From: Myxococcales bacterium
GTDB lineage: Bacteria > Myxococcota_A > Polyangia > Polyangiales > Polyangiaceae
Reading direction: 5' to 3'
Length of the DNA stretch: 64,000 nucleotides
Assembly: GCA_016794345.1 (NCBI GenBank)
Contig: JAEUKE010000314.1
Span: forward strand, 62,001-126,000
Position 1 is the stretch's first letter. The number at the start of each line of letters is the position of its first letter. The translations under genes were made by a program, and so were the position numbers. The notes beneath the pieces were generated by a model. That model ran no database searches. It was not told where the DNA came from and saw only the letters and a list, made by a program, of their open reading frames with translations. Below, in pieces: positions 45,478 to 52,910 of this stretch.

Positions 45478-47664
45478 TCAGCGCGGGTCCACCGAGGCCG
45501 CGTCCACCTCGACCACGTACGTCCAGCCGAGGACGCCGAGCCGGGCGAAGGCGACGACCTCGCGCCGCCCGTCCCGACGAACCTCGCGGACGCCTTCGTC
45601 CCCGGCCTTCACCGCCTCGACCACTTCGGGGATGTCGAAGGGGGCGAGCTCGATGAACTCGTCCTTGCCGTTCGCCCGGAAGCGCCGGCCTGCGTCGCCC
45701 GAGTCGACGACCTTCCGACCTTGCTCGTCGACCAGGGTCACGCGGATCGTCTCGCGATCGGGCAGCGCGAGGCTCGTCTCGACGAGCTTGGTGACCGTGA
45801 TCTCCACGCCCACCACCCCGAGGAACTCGCCCGTGCTCGACCAGAGGCCCTCCGTGCACGGCAGGACGAGATCGTCGCCTTGTTCGTCGGTCGTCGCGTC
45901 GACGTAGGGCCGCCCCCACCGGCGACCCCGCTTGTTCGCGCTCATCGTGTAGAAGCTCGACGTTCGGACGTCGTAGCCCGGCGGGAGGGCGTCGATTCCG
46001 GGGTAGACGTAGTGCACGCCCTCCGCGAGGTCGACGTACGCGTAGTCGATCGGGCTCCGTCGTTCGGCGAGGATGCGGCCGATCTCGTCGGGGGACGGCA
46101 CCTCCCGCGTGTCGGAGGCGGCCGCAGCGATCATCTGGCGGATGTGGTGTCGAAGCGGGGCGAGGCGACGGATCTTCGAGTGCAGCGCCGCCTGGTCGAG
46201 GCCGGGTGCGAGGCCGACGACCGGGTGCTCGAGCGAGACCGGCCAGCGGTACTTCGTCCCGGCGCCGAAGTCAGCCGGACGCTTCGCCGGATCGGTGAAA
46301 TCAGCGGCGTAGTACACGCGCAGGTCGGGAGGCGGCTCGGGACCCTCGAGCGCCCATTGCGCCGCGGTGCGCAGGCCCTCGAGCGCGGCCTCCATCCGCT
46401 GGAACTGCGCGTCGATGCGGTGCGCTTGCGCCGCCGCGTCGACGTAGACGTCGTTCACCCGCTCGCCGCGCTCGCGCGCCGCGAGCTCGCCCTTGGTCTT
46501 CTGGTAGAGCGACCAGCTGACGACCAACCCCGAGAGGGCAACGACCGCCGCCACCGCCACCAGCGTCTTCTTGCGGTGGCGTCCCATCCAGCGGAGCACG
46601 CGGCCGAGCGGTCCGTCCGGGCGCGCGCTGATCTCGTCCCCCGTGAGGAACCGCCGGACGTCCTCGGCGAGCGCGGCAACCGATGGGTAGCGATCGCCTG
46701 GCGCATACGCTGTCGCTTTCTCCACGATCGCGCGGATGTCGGCGGGGACGCGCTCCCGCTTCGAGACGTGCTCGAAAGGCGCCTTCTCCCCACGGCTGGC
46801 CGCCACGAAGAGCTCGTCGAGCGTGCCCGCCTCGAGCGCGCGCCGCAGGGTCACGATCTCGAACAGGATGAGGCCGAGCGCGTACTGATCGGAGCGCGTG
46901 TCGACGTCGGCGTTGCGGCCCTCGGCCTGCTCGGGCGACATGTACGAAGCGCTGCCGACGACCTCGCCCGCCTGGGTGATTGTGGGGTCGTCGTGGACGA
47001 CCCGGCTCCGGCGATCGACGGCGAGATCGTCCGGGACGTCCACCTGCCGGGCGACACCCCAGTCCATCAGGTAGACCTCGCCGAAGCGGCCGATCATCAC
47101 GTTGGCAGGCTTGAGATCGCGGTGGATGACCCCCTTCGAGTGGGCGAACGCGACCGCGTCGCAGATCTTGAGGAAGTGCTCGAGGCGCGTCGTGAGCGCG
47201 TGCTCGACGTCGATGCGCGCGCCCCGCTCGTACGCGTCCGCCGTCTCGTTCAGGAGCGCGCGCAGCGTCTTGCCTTCGACGAGCTTCATCACGTAGCCCG
47301 TCGTCGAGCCGTCCTTCGTGCGCTCCAGCGTGTGGATGGGGACGATGTTGGGGTGATCGAGCTGGGCGGTCAGGCGCGCTTCGCGCGCGAACCGCTCTCG
47401 CTGCTGCTCGGACGACGTCTCGAGCAGCTGCTTGAACGCCACCTTGCGAGCGAGCTCGACCTGCTCGGCGCGGTAGACCTCGCCCATGCCGCCGCGGCCG
47501 ATGGGCTCGAAGAGACGCAGGTTGTCCGGCGCTGCGCGCAGAGCCGGCGGCGCGCCCGTGCGAGGGGCGAGAGGCATGGTGTCGCCGACCCCGCCGCCGC
47601 GCGGCCGGTCGATCACCGTCTTCTCTTCGAGCCCCGAAGGGGGCGCCGTCTTGGTGGAGCTCAA
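45478..47664 (-). CDS. Membrane Ser/Thr protein kinase with periplasmic Cache-type sensor
   Basis: A 728-residue receptor kinase starting at TTG 47664 (an ATG 29 codons in is the alternative). Kinase domain about 50-340: GRGGMGEVY loop, catalytic Lys K78, HRDLKPANVM (D183, N188) and DWG (201-203) in place of DFG, which is frequent in myxobacterial kinases. A membrane helix (about 366-387) follows, then a coiled segment and a double-Cache-like extracytoplasmic domain (about 430-700; DYAYVDLAEGVHYVYPGIDA, FLGVVGVEITVTKLVE). This is a one-protein sensor-to-phosphorylation pathway; ligand and substrates are unknown. Confidence 0.92.
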   Translation of the reverse strand: MSSTKTAPPSGLEEKTVIDRPRGGGVGDTMPLAPRTGAPPALRAAPDNLRLFEPIGRGGMGEVYRAEQVELARKVAFKQLLETSSEQQRERFAREARLTAQLDHPNIVPIHTLERTKDGSTTGYVMKLVEGKTLRALLNETADAYERGARIDVEHALTTRLEHFLKICDAVAFAHSKGVIHRDLKPANVMIGRFGEVYLMDWGVARQVDVPDDLAVDRRSRVVHDDPTITQAGEVVGSASYMSPEQAEGRNADVDTRSDQYALGLILFEIVTLRRALEAGTLDELFVAASRGEKAPFEHVSKRERVPADIRAIVEKATAYAPGDRYPSVAALAEDVRRFLTGDEISARPDGPLGRVLRWMGRHRKKTLVAVAAVVALSGLVVSWSLYQKTKGELAARERGERVNDVYVDAAAQAHRIDAQFQRMEAALEGLRTAAQWALEGPEPPPDLRVYYAADFTDPAKRPADFGAGTKYRWPVSLEHPVVGLAPGLDQAALHSKIRRLAPLRHHIRQMIAAAASDTREVPSPDEIGRILAERRSPIDYAYVDLAEGVHYVYPGIDALPPGYDVRTSSFYTMSANKRGRRWGRPYVDATTDEQGDDLVLPCTEGLWSSTGEFLGVVGVEITVTKLVETSLALPDRETIRVTLVDEQGRKVVDSGDAGRRFRANGKDEFIELAPFDIPEVVEAVKAGDEGVREVRRDGRREVVAFARLGVLGWTYVVEVDAASVDPR

Positions 47665-47863
47665 ACCGACCGAGGATAGCCCGCTCGAGCGGGGCTGCCA
47701 GCGGGCATCGCGCGTTCGGTCGGAGCGACCTGGCTCGACTGGGATGTGGAGACCCTTCGCCGGCGCGCAGTAATCCTGTTCCGCACCAACCCCTCAGCTT
47801 CCCATCTCTTTTCGTTTCTCCGCGCGGGCCGCGGTGATGGAAGAAACAGGAATCGGGGAGCGA
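47665..47863. other. Intergenic between the Ser/Thr kinase and the dispersed repeat
   Basis: About 200 bases without a supported gene, upstream of the kinase. The stretch 47760-47850 (TCGTTTCTCCGCGCGGGCC and surrounding) is slightly AT-richer and may hold the kinase promoter on the minus strand, but no clear boxes stand out. Confidence 0.4.
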
Positions 47864-48037
47864 GAGCGGGGAGGGGGGCGCCCTTCTCCGCAGCGAAGGG
47901 AGTATGTCCCGCAGGCCGCTCCATACCCTCATGGAGAAGATCTCGGCCGCCGGGGTCTGGGGCCCCCGGCCGAGCCTCATGCGGCCGGAGGGACCGGCGA
48001 GACGGAGCGGAGGAGAAGGGCGCCCCCATCCCCGCTC
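47864..48037. repeat. Dispersed inverted-repeat element, copy A
   Basis: Terminal 26-base arms (47864-47889 and 48012-48037) match with one mismatch and share GGCGCCCTTCTCC / GGAGAAGGGCGCC. The interior includes AGTATGTCCCGCAGGC and GGGACCGGCGAGACGGAGCG, which recur in reverse orientation in copy B. It lies directly after the stop of the NtrC-type gene (minus strand). Confidence 0.85.
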
Positions 48038-48046
48038 GAGCGGGCG

Positions 48047-49381
48047 TCAGCGAAGCCCGTAGCGCTTCAGCTTGTCCAGCAGCGTCGTCCGCGTGATCCG
48101 GAGGCGCCGTGCAGCCTCGGATTGGTTGCCGCCGCACTCGGCGAGCGCGCGCGAGAGCACCTGCCGTTCGAACGTTTCGATCTGCGCGCGGAGGGAGCCG
48201 TCGTCGAGGCTCGGTGGCTCGTGCCGTGTTTGCTCGACGAGCACCAAGGCCTCGATCCCGATCTCCTCGCCCGGATGGAGCGTGAGGATCCGCGCGACGG
48301 CGTTCTCGAGCTCGCGCACGTTCCCCGGCCACGTCCTGCGGGCGAGCGCCTCCACCAGGGCAGGGGAGAAGGTCGCGCCCTCCGTCCCCAACCTCGCCGC
48401 CCAGCGGTCGCGGAGCGACTGCAGGAGCGCCGGGATGTCCTCGCGCCGCTCCGCGAGCGACGGCACCGCGAGCTCCACGACCGCGAGCCGGAAGTAGAGG
48501 TCCTCCCGGAAGGCGCCCGAGCGGACCGCAGCCTCGAGATCGCGGTGCGTGCAGGCGACGACGCGGACATCGACGCGCTCCACGCCGGAGGCGCCGACTC
48601 GCTGGACCTCGCCGTGCTGGAGCGCGCGCAGCAGGGTGGCTTGCGCGGGCAGGGGCAGCTCGCCCACCTCGTCGAGGACGAGCGTGCCCCGGTGGGCCTT
48701 CAAGAAGTACCCCTGCCGATCGCCCGTGGCCCCGGTGAACGCGCCGCGAACGTGTCCGAACAGCTCGGTCTCGGCGAGCCCCTCCGGGATGGCGCCGCAG
48801 TTGAACCGCACGAAAGGGCCGTCGCGTCGATCGCTCTCGGCGTGGAGCGCCGCCGCGACCAGCTCCTTGCCCGTGCCGGTCTGGCCCCGCACGAGCACGG
48901 GCACGTCCTTGGGGCCGGCGCGCCGGATCGCCGTCATCAGGCGCAGCCACGCGGGCGAGCTGCCGATGAGCGCGCCGCCGCAGGCCCGCTCGAGCGCGCC
49001 CTTTCGGTCCTTCTGCCGGAGTCGGCGGGCCTCCACCGCGCGGCCGACGACGAGGCGCAGCTCGTCGACCGCAAACGGCTTCGAGAGGTAGTCGTAGGCG
49101 CCCGCCCGCATCGCCTGGACGGCGACGCGCTCCGAGCCGTGCGCGGTGAGCAGGATGACTGGCAGCGTTCGGTCGAGCTCGCGGAGCTCGGCCGTGAGCC
49201 AGAGCCCGTCTTTGTCGGGCATGACGAGATCCGTCAGCACCGCGTCCGCTTCCGCGGCGTGTGCGAGCGCGTCCTGGGCGCGAGCCAGCGGGACGACGTC
49301 GAACGCTGGCTCGAGCGCCTCCTCCAGCGTGAAGCGAACGGCATCGTCATCGTCGACGACGACGACCTTGGGGCGGCTCAC
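48047..49381 (-). CDS. NtrC-family sigma-54-dependent response regulator
   Basis: A 444-residue three-domain activator. Receiver (about 4-118; acidic residues in VVVVDDDDAV, phosphoacceptor D51 in VLTDLVMPDKDG, Lys in YLSKPF), AAA+ sigma-54 domain (about 140-370) with Walker A GQTGTGKE, the sigma-54 contact loop GAFTGA, and R-finger region RTWPGNVRELENAV, and a Fis-type helix-turn-helix at the end (NQSEAARRLRITRTTLLDKL). GTG 49381 overlaps the kinase stop (GTGA). It should drive sigma-54 promoters when phosphorylated by the kinase encoded upstream. Confidence 0.95.
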   Translation of the reverse strand: MSRPKVVVVDDDDAVRFTLEEALEPAFDVVPLARAQDALAHAAEADAVLTDLVMPDKDGLWLTAELRELDRTLPVILLTAHGSERVAVQAMRAGAYDYLSKPFAVDELRLVVGRAVEARRLRQKDRKGALERACGGALIGSSPAWLRLMTAIRRAGPKDVPVLVRGQTGTGKELVAAALHAESDRRDGPFVRFNCGAIPEGLAETELFGHVRGAFTGATGDRQGYFLKAHRGTLVLDEVGELPLPAQATLLRALQHGEVQRVGASGVERVDVRVVACTHRDLEAAVRSGAFREDLYFRLAVVELAVPSLAERREDIPALLQSLRDRWAARLGTEGATFSPALVEALARRTWPGNVRELENAVARILTLHPGEEIGIEALVLVEQTRHEPPSLDDGSLRAQIETFERQVLSRALAECGGNQSEAARRLRITRTTLLDKLKRYGLR

Positions 49382-50658
49382 GGGCCCTCCGCGCGAGGGA
49401 CGACGAGGGTCATGCGGGTGCCGTGGCCGGGCCGGCTCTCGACCTCGAGCCGACCGCCGTGCCCTTCGGCGACTCGACGCGCGAGCGCGACGCCGAGGCC
49501 CGTGCCTCCGCGCTTCTTGGTCCAGTAGGGGGAGCCGGCCCGCGCGAGCTCGGCCTCGTCCATCCCGCGACCCGTGTCGGTCACCGAGAGCGCCAGGGCT
49601 GCATGCGTCGCGGCGCTCCGGATCGTCACCCGCCCGCCCGCTTCGGACGCGTCGAGCGCGTTCAGCACCAGGTTGAGGATCGCCTCCTTGATCCGGCGAT
49701 CGTCGAGGTCCCACGCGATCGGCTCCGCCTCGACGGTGATCGTGACGCCCGCTCGCTCGGCCCGGCCTTCGGTGACGGCGGCCACCTCCCGGACGAGACG
49801 CGCGACGTCGGCCCGCCGGCGCTCGATCTGCTCGAGCGGCCTCGTGAGCGCGAGGTAGCCGCGCAGGATCTCGTCGATCCGATCGACCTCGCCGAGGACC
49901 ACGCCGAGCCGCTTCTTGTCGCGGTCGCTCGTCGCGTTCTCGCCCATGACCTCGACGAGGCCTCGGATCGCGCTGAGCGGGTTCTTCACCTCGTGCGCGA
50001 CCCTGGCGCCCATCGCCTCGAGCGCCTGCCCGCGCGCCTCGGCGGCGGCCACGAGCTCGTCGCCCGCGCCGACGGCGGCGTCGCGCGCGGCGCGGTGCGC
50101 GTCGGAGAGCGCCGTGACTCCGACGCGAAGCAGGACCAGCGCCGACGCCCCGGCCACGACCAGCAAGAGCCGGCGCATGTCGTCGGGGAGGGCGGGGAAG
50201 GGGACGCCGGGCGGGGCGAGGGCGGTGAGGACCACGACGGCGCACGCGAGGAGAAACAGCGCGTCGCTCCTTCGACCGCGGCCGAACGCCGCGAACCCGA
50301 TCACGGTGGGCGCGAAGAGCATCAAGGCGAGGGGGCTCGTGGCCCCGCCGGTCGCGAGCGTGACGACGCCGATGAACGCGAGGGTGATCGCGAGGGATCG
50401 CCAGAGCTCTGCGTCGGTGACGGTCCGGCGCCGACCGCGCGCGGCCTCCCAGAAAAAGAATCCCAGCGCGAGGGTGCCGAGCGTCGCGGCCAGGACGGGA
50501 CGGGCAGAGGGCCCCTCGAACCACGCGAGCGAGCCGGCGAGCGTCACGAAGAGCGGCAGGAGGATGAAGGGCCGGCGTCCGAGGAACGTCGTGGCGACCG
50601 CCTGGACGGCGCGCCTCCTCGGGACCGGCCCGCTGCTCTCCTCGGCGAGCGAACGCAT
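49378..50658 (-). CDS. NtrB-like multi-pass sensor histidine kinase
   Basis: A 426-residue kinase. Five or six membrane helices occupy residues about 28-182, with little outside the membrane, suggesting a membrane-embedded signal. Then a coiled linker, the dimerisation domain with phosphoacceptor H222 in VAHEVKNPLSAIRG, and the ATPase domain: NLVLNALDASEAGG, DTGRGMDE and GGTGLGVALARRVAEGHGG. The HEVKNP motif and the NtrC-type partner downstream make it an NtrB/AtoS-class kinase. Signal unknown. Confidence 0.93.
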   Translation of the reverse strand: MRSLAEESSGPVPRRRAVQAVATTFLGRRPFILLPLFVTLAGSLAWFEGPSARPVLAATLGTLALGFFFWEAARGRRRTVTDAELWRSLAITLAFIGVVTLATGGATSPLALMLFAPTVIGFAAFGRGRRSDALFLLACAVVVLTALAPPGVPFPALPDDMRRLLLVVAGASALVLLRVGVTALSDAHRAARDAAVGAGDELVAAAEARGQALEAMGARVAHEVKNPLSAIRGLVEVMGENATSDRDKKRLGVVLGEVDRIDEILRGYLALTRPLEQIERRRADVARLVREVAAVTEGRAERAGVTITVEAEPIAWDLDDRRIKEAILNLVLNALDASEAGGRVTIRSAATHAALALSVTDTGRGMDEAELARAGSPYWTKKRGGTGLGVALARRVAEGHGGRLEVESRPGHGTRMTLVVPRAEGP

Positions 50659-50823
50659 CCGCCGAGCCTACCCGCTCCCGTCGCGCGGCCGCCTGCCCAG
50701 TTTTCCGACACCCCCCGTCGGCCAGGTGGACAGGACTCAACCACACGCGACCGCGCGCGCCCGTCGTTCCCGAAGGATTCGCGTCCCAGCGCGCCGGCAT
50801 CCTCGTTGCGATGCGGACGCCGC

Positions 50824-51681
50824 ATGCGCTCACCCCCTCGCTGGACCTGGCTCCTATTCCCGACGCTGACCTTCGCGGTGGCGGCCGGAACCGCCGCGCT
50901 GATCGAGCGCGGCCTCCCGCTCCCGGTCGTCTCCACCGTCTCGCTCGCGTCCGTGATCCTGACGGTCCTGTTGCTCGAGCGTGTCTCTCCTCTCCATGCG
51001 GGCTGGAACCGCCGGCCGGAGCTCGGGGACATCGGTCTCTTGCTCCTGAATCGTGGCGTGGACCTGGCTCTCCTGGCGGCGCTGGTGCTCGGGCTCGAGC
51101 GCCTGGAGAGGAGTGGCCTCTTGCCGTCGGCGCTCCGCGCCTGGCCCTCCGCGCTTCCGCTCCCCGCCCAGGCCGCCGTCGGTGTCGTCTGTGGCGAGCT
51201 CGTCCGGTACGCCTTGCACCGCGCCTCTCACCGGCCCGGCGCCCTCTGGGCGTGGCACGTCGTCCACCACCAGCCCGAGCGCATGTACGCGCTCAACGGC
51301 CCCAGGCTCCACCCGGCCAACCAGCTCTGGGTCTCGGCGGCGCATGGGGTCCCGATGCTCGTCCTCGGCGCCGAGGTGCGCGCGGTCGTGCTCACAGCCG
51401 TGGTGACGGCCTTCTTCGTCGTGCTGCAGCACGCGAACGTGAGCCTGTCGTTCTCGGGGTGGAACCAGGTCTTCGCCACGCCCGACGTCCACCGCCTCCA
51501 CCACGCGCGGCGCTGGGCCGCGCGTGGCGTGAATTACGGCATCGTCATCGTTCTGTTCGACCGGCTCTTCGGGACGTACGCGGCTGCCGAGCCGATCGGG
51601 GAGAGCGACATCGGCCTGGAGGGCGAGGGGAGCGCGGCGGGCGACGTGGCGTCGGAGGCGGCGGCGGTGGTCGTGAAGTAG
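50824..51681 (+). CDS. Fatty acid hydroxylase / sterol desaturase superfamily membrane protein
   Basis: A 285-residue integral membrane di-iron enzyme. All three His boxes are present: H132xxxH136 (LHRASH), H145xxHH149 (HVVHH) and H223xxHH227 (HRLHH), plus H203, with membrane helices at about 9-28, 36-52, 80-98 and 180-202. The family hydroxylates or desaturates lipids such as fatty acids, sterols or carotenoids. ATG 50824 begins the first helix; the much longer open frame upstream runs antisense through the kinase gene and is not used. The tail is Ala/Glu/Gly-rich. Confidence 0.9.
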   Translation: MRSPPRWTWLLFPTLTFAVAAGTAALIERGLPLPVVSTVSLASVILTVLLLERVSPLHAGWNRRPELGDIGLLLLNRGVDLALLAALVLGLERLERSGLLPSALRAWPSALPLPAQAAVGVVCGELVRYALHRASHRPGALWAWHVVHHQPERMYALNGPRLHPANQLWVSAAHGVPMLVLGAEVRAVVLTAVVTAFFVVLQHANVSLSFSGWNQVFATPDVHRLHHARRWAARGVNYGIVIVLFDRLFGTYAAAEPIGESDIGLEGEGSAAGDVASEAAAVVVK

Positions 51682-51707
51682 CCCGCTCGCCAGACGCGGT
51701 GCCGCGC

Positions 51708-51871
51708 GGGCGGGAGGGGTTGGCCCTTCTCCTTCGCTCCGTCTCGCCGGTCCCTACGGCGCATAGGGCTCGGCGGCCTGCCACGGCCGCCGAGAGCCGA
51801 GCCCGAAGGGTATGGAGCTGCCTTCGGGACATACTCACTGCGCTTCGGAGAAGGGCCAACCCCTCCCGCCC
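51708..51871. repeat. Dispersed inverted-repeat element, copy B
   Basis: Perfect 25-base terminal inverted repeats (51708-51732 and 51847-51871; ends GGGCGGGAGGGG and CCCCTCCCGCCC). The interior, read on the minus strand, matches copy A: GAGTATGTCCCGAAGGC, AGCTCCATACCCT and GGGACCGGCGAGACGGAGCG. It begins 26 bases after the stop of the hydroxylase-type gene. Confidence 0.88.
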
Positions 51872-51899
51872 TCGCTTTCGCGAACCATCGCGCGGCGTT

Positions 51900-51947
51900 C
51901 GGCCGCCGAGAGCCGAGCCCGAAGGGTATGGAGCTGCCGTAGGGACC
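51900..51947. repeat. Partial duplicate of copy B
   Basis: Bases 51900-51938 repeat 51784-51822 exactly (39 bases, 116 bases apart, same orientation). The following GCCGTAGGGACC (51936-51947) is the reverse complement of GGTCCCTACGGC at 51749-51760 in copy B. Confidence 0.88.
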
Positions 51948-52001
51948 GCCGAAGGTCGAGACCCCATGTCGCGCGAAACGTGGCCAGACACCGACTGGGC
52001 G

Positions 52002-52092
52002 GCGATGGGTGGGTCATCGCGCCTGAGTGAGCGCGTGGCGACGATTCAGGTGCGATGGGGCGGGGCATCGCGCTTGAATGAGCGTGCCTGGC
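52002..52092. repeat. Imperfect 50-base-period tandem duplication
   Basis: GCGATGGGTGGGTCATCGCG starting at 52002 recurs as GCGATGGGGCGGGGCATCGC from 52052, and the following TGAGTGAGCG / TGAATGAGCG also match. It ends just before the HAD gene start, so it may affect its leader. Confidence 0.7.
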
Positions 52093-52100
52093 CGCACCCC

Positions 52101-52784
52101 ATGCCGCCCTCCCTCGTGCACCCCAACCCGCTCGCTTCTCTCGTCTTCGATCTCGACGGCACCATCAGCGATCCCGCCGTCGGGATCGCGCGGTGTCTGA
52201 ACCACGCGCTCGTGCGGTTCGGGCACGCGCCCGTCGACGAGAGAGGCATCTCGCACGTGATCGGCCCGCCGCTCGATCACACGTTCCGATCGATCGACCC
52301 CGGCTGGTCGGAGGCGCACATCGCCGAGCTGGTTCACGTCTTCCGCGAGCGGTATGCGGAGGTCGGGTACACGGAGAACGTCCTCTACCCCGGTGTTTCC
52401 GAGGCCCTCGATGCGCTCTCCGCGGCAGGCGTGGTGCTCGGCCTCTGCACCTCGAAGCGCGTCGACTTCGCAGAGCGCATCCTCACCCTGTTTGGTCTTC
52501 GCCACCACTTTCGATTCCTGAGCGGCGGCGACATCGGCGTGCGAAAGGCCGATCAGCTCGCCTCGCTCCTGCAAGAGCGCACGATCTCGCCAGCCTCGAT
52601 CATGATCGGCGATCGGGCGGTCGACATCGAGGCGGCGAGAGGGAACGGCCTCGCCGCCGTCGGCGTCCTCTGGGGTCACGGGAGCGAGGAGGAGCTGCGA
52701 CGGGCCGGCCCCATGCAGATCCTCGACAAGCCCCATCGATTGGCCGAGCTGCGACCCGCGGGCCTTCGTGGCCGCGGGTTCTGA
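52101..52784 (+). CDS. HAD-superfamily phosphatase (phosphoglycolate phosphatase-like)
   Basis: A 227-residue haloacid-dehalogenase-type hydrolase. Motif I FDLDGT (nucleophile D17, acid D19), motif II CTSK, motif III Lys in GVRKADQ and motif IV MIGDRAVDIEAA, with a helical cap between I and II (about 25-85) as in Gph/PpaX. It likely dephosphorylates a small phosphate ester. ATG 52101 is chosen as the closest start before motif I; the frame is open further upstream through the tandem repeat, and extension there looks non-coding. Confidence 0.9.
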   Translation: MPPSLVHPNPLASLVFDLDGTISDPAVGIARCLNHALVRFGHAPVDERGISHVIGPPLDHTFRSIDPGWSEAHIAELVHVFRERYAEVGYTENVLYPGVSEALDALSAAGVVLGLCTSKRVDFAERILTLFGLRHHFRFLSGGDIGVRKADQLASLLQERTISPASIMIGDRAVDIEAARGNGLAAVGVLWGHGSEEELRRAGPMQILDKPHRLAELRPAGLRGRGF

Positions 52785-52792
52785 GCCCCCCG

Positions 52793-52905
52793 AGCCGAGC
52801 CAAGTGAGCATGTCCCGAAGGTCGCTCTTCGGCGGCCGTGGCAGGCCGCGGAGCCCCGGGATACAAGGCGCTCGAGCAGGGATGGGGGGCCCTTCTTCGC
52901 AGCGA
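52793..52905. repeat. Dispersed element, degenerate copy C
   Basis: GAGCATGTCCCGAAGGTCGC and GGCGGCCGTGGCAGGCCGC match the minus-strand interior of copy B with a deletion between them, and CGCTCGAGCAGGGATGGGG with GGCCCTTCTTCGC resembles the arm of copy A. It fills the gap between the convergent HAD and dihydropyrimidinase genes. Confidence 0.75.
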
Positions 52906-52910
52906 GCGAG

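Larger units (their letters stand above)
51682..52100. other. Repeat-filled intergenic region
   Basis: About 420 bases without a convincing gene. It holds repeat copy B (51708-51871), a 39-base exact partial copy (51900-51938) and a 50-base-period tandem duplication (52002-52092), so most of it is repetitive. Open frames through it only continue from neighbouring coding phases. Confidence 0.7.

Noticed and set aside
45418..47679. A 753-codon frame opposite the Ser/Thr kinase
   Set aside because: Antisense to an intact kinase with all motifs; the composition is typical of mirror frames.
49423..50823. N-terminal extension of the hydroxylase-type protein
   Set aside because: The extra 460 codons run antisense through the histidine kinase and show Arg/Glu-rich shadow composition; ATG 50824 starts the first membrane helix.
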